This document shows, in pieces, positions 26,996 to 34,493 of a DNA stretch of 64,000 nt; within the stretch, counting starts at the first letter, position 1, and the number at the start of each line of letters is the position of its first letter. Both the position numbers and the translations under genes were made by a program. Location: contig NZ_CAXBGE010000007.1 of the NCBI RefSeq assembly GCF_963975345.1, positions 124,001 through 188,000 on the forward strand, given 5' to 3'. The DNA is from Maricaulis sp963975345 (GTDB lineage: Bacteria > Pseudomonadota > Alphaproteobacteria > Caulobacterales > Maricaulaceae). The notes beneath the pieces are model-generated. The model was given only the letters and a program-made list of their open reading frames with translations. It had not been told where the DNA came from and did no database searches.

Positions 26996-28252
26996 ATGGA
27001 TGCAGAGCGTGACATCGACGGGACGGCCCACAGGGAGCGCAACGCGGCCTGGTGGGCTGGCTGGTGGGCGGCGGATTTCTCCTGGGACGGGCTGGCGGGC
27101 AAGGACTGGCTGGGCTGGTCGGTGACGCCGGATGGGCGGCTCGTCGAGACCGGCAGCGCGCCCGACGGCGCGCGCGGCGCCAGTCTGCAGGACTATTTCC
27201 GCCGTGACGGGCAAAGCGAGACCCTGCGCAGCGACGCGGCGCTGATCGCGCTCGGATTGCTGGAGCGGGCGCCGGCGCGCACGCTGATCTCCCGGCTTCT
27301 GCGGCGAGACACACCAGGCCACCGCCTGTTTCACATCCTGCACCTGCCGCCCCGCTGGCAGGATGGCCGGGCCAGCTGGAAAGCCGATCCGGCAGCCGGA
27401 AAGCGATGGGCCCCGCTCGAGGCCGAACTTGCCCGGCAGCTGGCCGCAGCGCGTGAAACCGAATTCGATGAGCTCGAGCGTCCGGTGGGCGCAGACCGGC
27501 GGGCCCAGCTCGACGGCTGCGTGATCCGCACCCTGCCTCTCCCCGCCGAAATCGGCGCAGACGCACTGCATCTGCGGGCCCGGCATTTACACGTGCGCGG
27601 CGATCTGAACCTGACCGCCGCCATATTCGGCCCGCAAGCGGACTTCAGCGGCGCCCGCTTTGACGGCATTGCGGTCTTTGAGGGCGCGCAGTTCAACGGC
27701 GAGGACATTTATTTCGAGGCGGTCAGCTTCAATGGTGAAGCGAATTTCAGGGATGCGCACTTCAACGAAAATGCCTGGTTTTCGCGCACCGTCTTTGCCG
27801 GCATCACCCTGTTCGACAACGCCAAAATCGGGGGGCTTGCGGATTTTGCCCGGACCCGTTTCACCGACGATACCAGTTTCCGGGCCATCAGCGTCGATGA
27901 CGACGCCGACTTCATGGGCGCCCGTTTCAATGTCGATACCGACTTCCGCGACGCCAAATTCAACGCCGGGGCCGGCTTCCTCGACATCAATTTCAACGCC
28001 GAAGCAAACTTCCAGGGGGCCAGCTTCAACGCCACAACAAGCTTCTGCGACTCCCATCTCGACGGCGTCGACGGTTTCAAAGGTGATGCAGACTTCCGCG
28101 GCGCCATCTTCAACGGCGAGACCTGCTTCCTCGGCCTCAGCTTCAACGCCAGAGCGGATTTCCAGGACGCCAGATTCAACGCCGAAACATACTTCACCGG
28201 CCTGCACTTTTCTGGTGTCGCAAACTTCAAGGGCGCGACTTTCAACAGCTGA
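26996..28252 (+). CDS. Pentapeptide-repeat protein with an unrecognised N-terminal domain
   Basis: 418 residues. Residues 1-190 form a Trp-rich, mostly helical region (NAAWWAGWWAADFSWDGLAG near the start) that I do not recognise. From about residue 195 to the last residue there are tandem pentapeptide units with a central Phe, e.g. ADFSGARFDGIAVFEGAQF and ANFQGASFNATTSF, recurring as FNAxAxFxxAxF about every 20 residues. These fold as a right-handed quadrilateral beta-helix. The coding sequence stops directly after a repeat (ATFNS), with no capping helix or membrane segment. GGAG lies 10 nt before the ATG. Function unknown; the arrangement differs from DNA-mimic Qnr proteins. Confidence 0.8.
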   Translation: MDAERDIDGTAHRERNAAWWAGWWAADFSWDGLAGKDWLGWSVTPDGRLVETGSAPDGARGASLQDYFRRDGQSETLRSDAALIALGLLERAPARTLISRLLRRDTPGHRLFHILHLPPRWQDGRASWKADPAAGKRWAPLEAELARQLAAARETEFDELERPVGADRRAQLDGCVIRTLPLPAEIGADALHLRARHLHVRGDLNLTAAIFGPQADFSGARFDGIAVFEGAQFNGEDIYFEAVSFNGEANFRDAHFNENAWFSRTVFAGITLFDNAKIGGLADFARTRFTDDTSFRAISVDDDADFMGARFNVDTDFRDAKFNAGAGFLDINFNAEANFQGASFNATTSFCDSHLDGVDGFKGDADFRGAIFNGETCFLGLSFNARADFQDARFNAETYFTGLHFSGVANFKGATFNS

Positions 28253-28323
28253 TGCGGCGGGTGGTGTTCCTCTCGGATAGCGAATTGCGAGGCGGTCACC
28301 AGCTCCGTCCCGGAACAAGTCCG

Positions 28324-28354
28324 GGCCACCTCTTCCATCAAGGAAGAGGTGGCC
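28324..28354. repeat. Perfect 13-bp hairpin
   Basis: GGCCACCTCTTCC at 28324-28336, a 5-nt loop, and the exact complement at 28342-28354. It lies 71 bp after the pentapeptide-repeat gene stop. No T run follows on either strand, so it looks more like a palindromic repeat unit than a terminator. Confidence 0.85.
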
Positions 28355-28432
28355 GCGAAGCGGTCGGAGCCGGTGAGGATGTTGGGCGCGACGATGCTCG
28401 GTTTGGTTTTTCTAAATAAATACAAACCTCTA

Positions 28433-28530
28433 CTTCCCCCGGATTCATTCCGGGGCCCGCCGGACGGGGGTCCAGTCAAGCTCGCGACCGATGGCAGGCC
28501 CCGGAATTCGCTGCGCTCCTCCGGGGGAAG
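28433..28530. repeat. Interrupted inverted repeat
   Basis: Left arm: CTTCCCCCGGA at 28433-28443 and TTCCGGGGCC at 28448-28457. Right arm: GGCCCCGGAA at 28497-28506 and TCCGGGGGAAG at 28520-28530. The right arm carries extra bases between its two blocks. It resembles REP-like intergenic palindromes of other high-GC genomes. Confidence 0.65.
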
Positions 28531-28590
28531 ATGGTGTGTTGGGTCGGGGTGCGAATTCGCGACTTATCCAGCATTAACGCCAAAAATCCG

Positions 28591-28706
28591 CGTCATCCCA
28601 GCGCAGGCTGGGAACCAGATTCACGCACCGACATCTATTTGATTTGGCGCCCGTTTTCGCCCGGCTCCGCGCTATGAACTGGGTTCCAGCCTGCGCTGGA
28701 ATGACG
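28591..28706. repeat. REPIN-like imperfect inverted repeat, about 31 bp arms
   Basis: Arms 28591-28622 and 28676-28706; both contain the CGTCAT-YCCAGCGCAGGCTGG core, differing by two single-base gaps and a few substitutions, and they enclose 53 bp. Such 'GTCATTCC...' palindromes are dispersed in many alphaproteobacterial genomes. Confidence 0.75.
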
Positions 28707-29062
28707 ATTTATGGGGCCAACTTATCCCCGCCCCCTCCACCTGCGCTTATGCTTCAGCTGTTCCGGTCGCACGGGAGGCACGAGCTCAGTCATTTGCGGC
28801 GGTCGGGAGCGTGCAGCCTGTCCGGGCGAAGGGGTGACATCCCGAGCGCTGGCAGGGCGTCCATTAAGGTCTGACGGCACTAAACGACCGACCTGAGTAC
28901 CTTTCTGGATTGGAACCGGGGTGGAGACAGCCCGAGAAAACTGCACGTGCGGGACGTCACGAATGTCACGCTACTTACATTACCGGTTACCGGCATTCGC
29001 CGGCGTCCCACACCCTCCCATCCCTCCAGCGGCAAGCCGCGTGGAGATTTTGGTGCAACCTA

Positions 29063-29153
29063 AAAAGGGGACAGGTATATTTAACGCGCAATCATGCCGG
29101 TTTGCCCATCGGGCACCGTGGTGCGGGCGCGTTAAATATACCTGTCCCCTTTT
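29063..29153. repeat. 27-bp perfect inverted repeat abutting the nadE stop
   Basis: Left arm 29063-29089 begins AAAAGGGGACAGGTATATTT; the right arm at 29127-29153 is its exact complement, and its last base is the first base of the nadE stop triplet on the plus strand. The 37-bp centre holds two small palindromes (TGCCCATCGGGCA and CACCGTGGTG). The GGGGACAGGT end sequence resembles intergenic repeats mobilised by RAYT (IS200-like) transposases; none is encoded here. Confidence 0.9.
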
Positions 29154-30814
29154 CAATCGGCGCGGAAGCGGTTGGTCATGGGGTAGCGACGGTCGCGGCC
29201 GAAATTCTTCGGGCCGATCTTGACGCCGGGCGGCGCCTGGCGGCGTTTGTATTCGGCGCGGTAGAGCAGGTTCTCGACCCGGCGCACCGTCGGCTCGTCA
29301 TAGCCCTCGGCGATCAGATCACGCGGGGCTTTCTCGTCTTCGATCAAGCCATAGAGGATGGCGTCGAGGATCTCATAGGGCGGCAGGCTGTCCTGGTCGC
29401 TCTGATCGGGACGCAGTTCGGCGCTCGGGGCCTTGGTGATGATGCGCGAGGTGATGACCTCACCGGCCGGGCCGAGCCCGATGGGCTCGCGGAGCGCATT
29501 GCGCCAGCGCGCCAGCTCATAGACCTCGGTCTTGTAGATATCCTTGAGCGCGTTGAAGCCGCCATTCATATCGCCATAGAGCGTCGCATAGCCGACCGCC
29601 ATTTCCGACTTGTTGCCGGTGGACAGCACCATCGGTCCGAACTTGTTGGACAGCGCCATCAACACAACGGCGCGAGCGCGCGACTGGATATTCTCCTCGG
29701 TCGCATCGCTCTCGCTGCCGCGAAAAGCCGGGGCCAGGATCTTGCCGAAACTGGCAATTGCCGGCTCGACATCAATGATGTCATAGCGGATGCCGAGACG
29801 CTGAGAACAGTCCTTCGCGTCTTCCAAGCTGTCCTGACTGGTGTATTTCGACGGCAGCATCACGGCCCAGACCTTGTCCGGCCCGAGCGCATCGACGGCG
29901 ATGGCAGCACTGATCGCGCTATCGATGCCGCCCGACATGCCCAGGACGACGCCGGGAAAGCCATTTTTCGAAACGTAATCGCCCAGCCCCCGGCACATCG
30001 CCAGCCAATCGGCCTGCGGCCCGGTGACGGGTTTGGCCTGTGCTGCGCCGTCGCTGTGCCAGCCGCTTTCGCTGCAGGTCCAGCAGGCCAGGTCCATACT
30101 TTCTTCGAAAGCCGGCAGGCGTTGGCATTCAGTGCCATCGCTATCAAACGAAAAACTGGCGCCATCGAAAACGAGTTCGTCCTGACCGCCGATCTGATTG
30201 ACGAAGATCAGCGCTTTCGGCCCGGTCCAGCGCTCATACCAACGGGCAAAGGCCGCCTGCCGTTCGAGCTCGATCGTGCGCCGCCAGGGCGAACCATTGA
30301 TCGAGATCATCATCTCGGCGCCTTGGGCGATCAAGTCATTGGGCACCGCATCGAGCCAGATATCCTCGCATACCGGCAGAGCGAGCTTGATGCCGCGCCA
30401 TTTGACGATTTCCGGCATCGGGCCGGGCGCGAAGACGCGCTTTTCGTCGAACACGGAGTAATTCGGCAGGTCGTGCTTGAAGCGCAAAGCGAACAGCCGG
30501 CCCTCATCGAGCAGGGCGACGGCATTGTGCAGCAAATTGCCCTGGCGCCAGGGCAGACCGATGATGATCGCCGGGCCTGTTTTGGTGTCCGCTGCCAGCG
30601 TGTCGAGGGCGCGCTGGCAGGCCTCGATCGCGGCCGGTTTGAGAACCAGATCCTCCGGCGGATAGCCAAGCAGGAAAAGTTCGGGAAACACGATCAGATC
30701 GGCACCGCGTGTGCGGGCATCGGCATGGGCCGCGCGGGCCCGGGCCAGATTGCCGGCAACATCGCCGACCACCGGGTTGAGCTGGGCCGAGAGGATATTC
30801 ACTGTCTTGGTCAT
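29153..30814 (-). CDS. nadE: Glutamine-dependent NAD+ synthase
   Basis: 553-residue two-domain enzyme making NAD+ from deamido-NAD+ and glutamine-derived ammonia. The N-terminal nitrilase-like glutaminase has its Glu in LIVFPELFLLGYPPEDL, the catalytic Lys in LRFKHDLPNY and Cys in LALPVCEDIWL. The C-terminal synthetase has the ATP-pyrophosphatase loop VLGMSGGIDSA, then STGNKSEMAVGYATLYGDM and the terminal KNFGRDRRYPMTNRFR. The ATG at 30814 (MTKTVNILSAQLNP) matches the family start. It is the last of three same-strand genes and ends against a 27-bp inverted repeat that may stabilise or end its mRNA. Confidence 0.95.
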   Translation of the reverse strand: MTKTVNILSAQLNPVVGDVAGNLARARAAHADARTRGADLIVFPELFLLGYPPEDLVLKPAAIEACQRALDTLAADTKTGPAIIIGLPWRQGNLLHNAVALLDEGRLFALRFKHDLPNYSVFDEKRVFAPGPMPEIVKWRGIKLALPVCEDIWLDAVPNDLIAQGAEMMISINGSPWRRTIELERQAAFARWYERWTGPKALIFVNQIGGQDELVFDGASFSFDSDGTECQRLPAFEESMDLACWTCSESGWHSDGAAQAKPVTGPQADWLAMCRGLGDYVSKNGFPGVVLGMSGGIDSAISAAIAVDALGPDKVWAVMLPSKYTSQDSLEDAKDCSQRLGIRYDIIDVEPAIASFGKILAPAFRGSESDATEENIQSRARAVVLMALSNKFGPMVLSTGNKSEMAVGYATLYGDMNGGFNALKDIYKTEVYELARWRNALREPIGLGPAGEVITSRIITKAPSAELRPDQSDQDSLPPYEILDAILYGLIEDEKAPRDLIAEGYDEPTVRRVENLLYRAEYKRRQAPPGVKIGPKNFGRDRRYPMTNRFRAD

Positions 30815-30856
30815 GGCCCGCGATCTATCCCGCCATGGCGCGTCCGGCAAGCGCCG

Positions 30857-31783
30857 TCAGGACCCGTAAACCCGCGCCCCGTCGACAGCGCGTGCTGCAT
30901 CAAGCGCCCGCAGGCCGGCAATGCCGGGCACGGCGACCGGCGCGCCATCGAGGACGGAGGCGATGAAGGCCTTCACATTGGCGCCCAGCGAATCGCGCGC
31001 CATTTCGGTATCGGCGAAACCGGGATTGAGTTTGAACGGAGTCGAATTCTCGAACGTCTTGGCGATGAAATCGACATCGACGACGCCCTCGGCGTATTCG
31101 ACCCGCATCTTGCGATCACGCTCATGATGCACCCGGCTCGAGCTCAGCTCGGCGACGCAGCCATTCTCGAAGGTCAAAATCGCATGGGCAATATCGGGAT
31201 GGCCGAAGCGACCCTGATCAACCTTGCCTTCAACCTTGGTCACGGCAGCGCCGGCCAAAGCGATGGCCAGATCGAGATCATGGATCATCAGATCGAGCGT
31301 CACCGAGACGTCAAGATTACGATCCGAGGCTGGCCCCATCCGCCGGGCGACGATCCGCTTCGGCGCAGCGGGTACTTGGAACAGACCCATCGCATTAAAG
31401 ACGAAGCGCTCCTGATGGCCGACCTGCAGCACGCAGCCATGCGCGGCGGCCAGAGTGATCAGTTCGCGCGCTTCCTCGACCGACGAGGCGACCGGCTTTT
31501 CCACCAGCACATGCCGGCCCGAAGCCAAGCTCGCGGCGGCAGCCTCAAAATGGTTCACGGCGGGGCTGGCAACGGTCACCGCGTCACAGGCGGCGATCAG
31601 TGCGGCGAGTGTGTCGAAGCTCTTGGCGCCGTGCTTGGCAGCCAGCTCCCGGGCGCGCTGGGCGTCCGGATCGTATATCCCGACCAGTTGCGCACGATCA
31701 TCGGCAGCATATTTGCCGGCATGGAAGCCGCCGAACACGCCGGCACCGACGACGCCGGCACGGAGGAATTTGGAATTAGGCAT
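30857..31783 (-). CDS. Gfo/Idh/MocA-family oxidoreductase
   Basis: 308-residue NAD(P)-dependent dehydrogenase. The Rossmann start is LRAGVVGAGVFGGFHAGKY, the family EKP motif is in HVLVEKPVAS, and the substrate-side helix motif is LDLMIHDLDLAIAL, whose His is the expected catalytic residue. Substrates are usually sugars, sugar nucleotides or inositols and cannot be assigned here. The ATG at 31783 is used; 19 extra residues upstream show no family similarity. It lies between a GNAT gene and nadE on the same strand, with 42 bp to nadE. Confidence 0.88.
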   Translation of the reverse strand: MPNSKFLRAGVVGAGVFGGFHAGKYAADDRAQLVGIYDPDAQRARELAAKHGAKSFDTLAALIAACDAVTVASPAVNHFEAAAASLASGRHVLVEKPVASSVEEARELITLAAAHGCVLQVGHQERFVFNAMGLFQVPAAPKRIVARRMGPASDRNLDVSVTLDLMIHDLDLAIALAGAAVTKVEGKVDQGRFGHPDIAHAILTFENGCVAELSSSRVHHERDRKMRVEYAEGVVDVDFIAKTFENSTPFKLNPGFADTEMARDSLGANVKAFIASVLDGAPVAVPGIAGLRALDAARAVDGARVYGS

Positions 31784-31888
31784 TTTCAAAACATTCCTTG
31801 GCAGTATCCGGCTCAATACAAGCGCCGACGGTGCAATCAAGGCCCGGGCGCATCACCACTTGGTTACCGGCCTTGCAATGGCTTGGCC

Positions 31889-32392
31889 TCAATGCTGGCC
31901 TGCGAGCTGTTTGCTCATGCGATAATTATGCAATTCGACGCCGCGCAGCAGCCGAGTCTGTTCTTCCTCAACGACCCAGCCCTGACGTTCAAACAGGATA
32001 CGGGCCCGGGCGCTGGCATCGCTGTACAGCCGCTCCATCGCCTGTTCACGGGCATGGGTTTCAAGCCGGTCATACAATAATTGCGCCACGCCATGACCGA
32101 TATGGTCCGGATCGACAAAGGCCAAATCGATATAGCCATCCGCTTTAACGCTCATGAAGCCGATCACCGCGCCGTCGAGTTCGGCGACAAACACGGTCTG
32201 CGGCGTCAGCCGCTTGTCCCAAGCCTCGACCTCCGGCGGTGCCGGCGCCCACGCCGCACGTTGCTCGCTGGAGTATTCCGGACCCGCGCCCTCACGGACG
32301 GCGCGATAGAAGACGCGAGTCAGCGCAGCGATATCACTGCGCTCGCCGCGGCGGACGCGAACTTCGGCAGGGTTGTCGAGTGTCGTCTGCAT
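31889..32392 (-). CDS. GNAT-family N-acetyltransferase
   Basis: 167-residue acetyl-CoA-dependent acyltransferase fold: VRVRRGERSDIAALTRVFYR (strand 1 and helix 1), FVAELDGAVIGFMSV, LAFVDPDHIGHGVAQLLYD (CoA pyrophosphate loop, here HIGHGVA for the usual Q/RxxGxG/A), and LFERQGWVVEEEQTRLLRG near the end. The HNYRMSK tail with Tyr-Arg-Met-x-Lys is typical of the group. Substrate unknown. Probably co-transcribed with the downstream oxidoreductase. Confidence 0.88.
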   Translation of the reverse strand: MQTTLDNPAEVRVRRGERSDIAALTRVFYRAVREGAGPEYSSEQRAAWAPAPPEVEAWDKRLTPQTVFVAELDGAVIGFMSVKADGYIDLAFVDPDHIGHGVAQLLYDRLETHAREQAMERLYSDASARARILFERQGWVVEEEQTRLLRGVELHNYRMSKQLAGQH

Positions 32393-32621
32393 GGGTCTCA
32401 GCCTCCCCTACTTGCGGTCCGCCGTCCGCGCTCTACCATGAAGCGAGATCAGAGGGGATGGCCGGTGGCAGAAAATTTCAAGGTCGATGGCCTGACACCG
32501 GGACCGTTCTATCTGGCGGATACACTGTCGCAGGCGCTGCCTGCTCGCGACCTTATGCAAAATCAGCGATCCCGGGTCCACCGGGACGGCCCTCCCCCAA
32601 ACCCTTGCAAGGAGAGACATC

Positions 32622-33617
32622 ATGAAGTCTCGTGAAATCCATCTCAACGCCTATCTCAAGGGCGCCCCGAAGACCGAAAACTACTCGGTCGTCGAAACCG
32701 ATCTGCCGGCCCCCGCCGAAGGCCAGGTCACGGTGCGTAACCTCTATATCTCCGTCGACCCCTATATGCGTGGCCGGATGAGCGGGATCAAAACCTATAT
32801 CGACCCGTTCAAACTCGGTGCTGTGATGGAGGGTGGCGCCGTCGGTGAAGTCGTTGAGAGCCGGTTTGAGGGCTTGAAGGCGGGCGATCACGTGATGTCG
32901 ATGCTGGGCTGGCGTGAAGGCTATACGGCTTCAGGCAAGGCGGTACAGAAGATCGATACCAGCCTGCTGCCACCGCAAGCCTTTCTCGGCATTGCCGGCC
33001 TGACCGGGCTGACCGCCTATGTTGGTATCAAGCGGATTATCGACCTTCAGGCCGGTGAGACTATGTGGATGTCGGCCGGTGCCGGCGCTGTCGGTTCTGC
33101 CGGTATCCAATTTGCGAAGGCCATGGGCGCGACCGTCGTCGCTACCGCTGGCGGCAAGGATAAATGCGATTATCTCAAAACCATCGGCGCCGATCACGCG
33201 ATCGATTACAAGGCGACCGACGATCTCACCGCGGCGATCCGTGCGGCCGTGCCCGGCGGCGTTGACGGTTATTTCGAGAATGTCGGCGGCACGCATTTCA
33301 CCGCCGCCCTCAACACGCTGAAACAGTTTGGACGCATGGCCGCCTGCGGGATGATCCAGCGCTATAATGACGCCGAGCCGGCGAGCATCACCGACAATCT
33401 GACTTTCATCGTCGGCAAATCGCTCAAGATCCAGGGCTTCATCGTCTCCAACCATCTCGATATCCAGCCGGAATTCATCAAGGATCTGAGCACCTGGATG
33501 ATGGCCGGCAAGATCACACCGGCCGAGACCGTTCTGGACGGAATCGAGAAGGCGCCTGAAGCCTTTGCCGGCCTGTTCGCCGGCCTCAACAAGGGCAAGA
33601 TGCTGGTCAAGATTTGA
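32622..33617 (+). CDS. NADP-dependent MDR oxidoreductase (prostaglandin/leukotriene reductase-like, CurA type)
   Basis: 331-residue zinc-independent medium-chain dehydrogenase/reductase. The start MKSREIHLNAYLKGAPKTEN, then LYISVDPYMRGRMS, HVMSMLGWREGYT and the nucleotide-binding MWMSAGAGAVGSAGIQFAKAMGA-type glycine motif, plus YFENVGG and MIQRYND, place it in the LTB4 12-hydroxydehydrogenase/CurA group that reduces alpha,beta-unsaturated ketones or aldehydes. GGAGAG precedes the ATG at good spacing. It is divergent from the GNAT gene and apparently monocistronic; a large hairpin follows the stop. Confidence 0.92.
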   Translation: MKSREIHLNAYLKGAPKTENYSVVETDLPAPAEGQVTVRNLYISVDPYMRGRMSGIKTYIDPFKLGAVMEGGAVGEVVESRFEGLKAGDHVMSMLGWREGYTASGKAVQKIDTSLLPPQAFLGIAGLTGLTAYVGIKRIIDLQAGETMWMSAGAGAVGSAGIQFAKAMGATVVATAGGKDKCDYLKTIGADHAIDYKATDDLTAAIRAAVPGGVDGYFENVGGTHFTAALNTLKQFGRMAACGMIQRYNDAEPASITDNLTFIVGKSLKIQGFIVSNHLDIQPEFIKDLSTWMMAGKITPAETVLDGIEKAPEAFAGLFAGLNKGKMLVKI

Positions 33618-33622
33618 CCTGA

Positions 33623-33678
33623 CCCAAGCCGATCTCGGGGCCAGCGTGGCCCGGGGGTAGACTGGGCGAGATCTTGGG
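33623..33678. repeat. Nested hairpin structure after the MDR gene
   Basis: Outer arms CCCAAG(CC)GATCTCG (33623-33637) and CGAGATCTTGGG (33667-33678) enclose a perfect inner hairpin GGGCCA-GCG-TGGCCC (33638-33652). There is no T run. It may protect or end the MDR transcript, or be a repeat unit. Confidence 0.6.
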
Positions 33679-33739
33679 CTTCAACAATTGGAGCCCAGGA
33701 CCTCGCGTGGCCCGGTGCCGCTTGTTCGCGACGGTCTGG

Positions 33740-33928
33740 CTAGCGCCGGGTCAGCCGTCCCAGCACCCAGCCGCCGGCGATGGCCGCCACCAAGGCCGAC
33801 CAATCCGAGCCCAGACCGAAGCGCTCCAGCAGGAAATATGTGCCTGCCGCGGCCGCCAAAGCGAAGGGCAGCACGCGAATCGCGCGAATCGCTGACGGCA
33901 TATTAGGGTCTGGTTCACCTTGAAACAT
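33740..33928 (-). CDS. Small hydrophobic protein
   Basis: 62 residues with two short hydrophobic segments (VLPFALAAAAGTYFLL and WSALVAAIAGGWVLGRL) and an Arg-rich end, so probably a small inner-membrane protein. GGAG lies four bases before the ATG at 33928; a second ATG is at 33901. I know no family. The amino acid pattern and ribosome binding site make it more likely real than not. Confidence 0.5.
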   Translation of the reverse strand: MFQGEPDPNMPSAIRAIRVLPFALAAAAGTYFLLERFGLGSDWSALVAAIAGGWVLGRLTRR

Positions 33929-34050
33929 GCTTCTCCAGGCACGCAATTACGGGGCCGGAGGCCCTATTTCGGGCATTTGCCGATAAAAATGCAGCGATTT
34001 CGAGCCGATTCACCTGTTGGGGCTTGCAAACAGCCTCGGTTGTTGGCCTT

Positions 34051-34064
34051 GTTGACCAGTCAAC
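34051..34064. promoter_or_regulatory. Inverted repeat upstream of the HU gene
   Basis: GTTGAC-CA-GTCAAC, perfect 6-bp arms, 70 bp before the HU start. It contains a -35-like TTGACC but no convincing -10 at 16-18 bp. Possible binding site. Confidence 0.35.
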
Positions 34065-34133
34065 GAACACGCGAAAAACCGGCTGGATGCGATGACCGTG
34101 TCGGCCGGAACGCGACAAACTGGGGGGAACCCT

Positions 34134-34400
34134 ATGAACAAGTCAGACCTCGCCAAAGCCGTCAGCGAAAAGACCGGCCTGTCCCGCACACAAGCGGGCG
34201 ACGCCGTCGACGCTGCGATCGATGCCATCATCGGTTCGGTCAAAGGCAATGACAGCGTCCAGCTTGCCGGTTTCGGCACGTTCCACGCCAAACATCGTGA
34301 AGCTCGTGAAGTGCGCAATCCGCGTACCGGCGAGAAGATGATGTCGAAGGCTCGCACCCAGGCGGCATTCCGTCCGGCTGCTGCCCTCAAAGATATCTAA
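34134..34400 (+). CDS. HU family DNA-binding protein
   Basis: 88-residue nucleoid protein that bends DNA as a dimer. The sequence covers the whole fold: MNKSDLAKAVSEKTGLSRTQ, the VQLAGFGTFHAKHREAREVR beta-arm with the RNPRTGEKM tip that enters the minor groove, and the C-terminal AAFRPAAALKDI helix. GGGGGGAA lies just upstream of the ATG at 34134, which fits the normal HU start. The gene is followed at once by a strong terminator shared with the convergent DAHP synthase gene. Confidence 0.95.
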   Translation: MNKSDLAKAVSEKTGLSRTQAGDAVDAAIDAIIGSVKGNDSVQLAGFGTFHAKHREAREVRNPRTGEKMMSKARTQAAFRPAAALKDI

Positions 34401-34422
34401 TCAGCGCTTCTCAGCACTGATG

Positions 34423-34457
34423 AAACGCCGCCCGAAGCAATTCGGGCGGCGTTTTTC
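34423..34457 (+). terminator. Intrinsic terminator between HU and DAHP synthase genes
   Basis: Perfect 14-bp stem AAACGCCGCCCGAA / TTCGGGCGGCGTTT with GCAA loop, followed by further T residues. It ends the HU transcript and, read in reverse (stem then TTTCATC), can also serve the convergent gene. Confidence 0.92.
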
Positions 34458-34493
34458 GTTTTGGGATGCAAGGCGCGTGAACGGACGGCGTGG

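Larger units (their letters stand above)
28253..29152. other. 900-bp intergenic region rich in inverted repeats, no convincing gene
   Basis: Between the pentapeptide-repeat gene and nadE I find four separate inverted-repeat structures (annotated individually) and no reading frame with recognisable protein character. The segment 28760-29040 has short frames on both strands (e.g. 74 codons at 28722-28946, minus) without a clear ribosome binding site or family match. It could hold a decayed gene or an RNA, but nothing can be supported. Confidence 0.6.

Noticed and set aside
28722..28946. 74-codon minus-strand frame in the repeat-rich region
   Set aside because: No recognisable domain, no clear ribosome binding site, and flanked by repeats. 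Could be a decayed gene; not supportable.
28760..29040. Possible tmRNA, RNase P RNA or 6S RNA in the gene-free stretch
   Set aside because: I looked for the conserved cores of these RNAs on both strands and did not find them.
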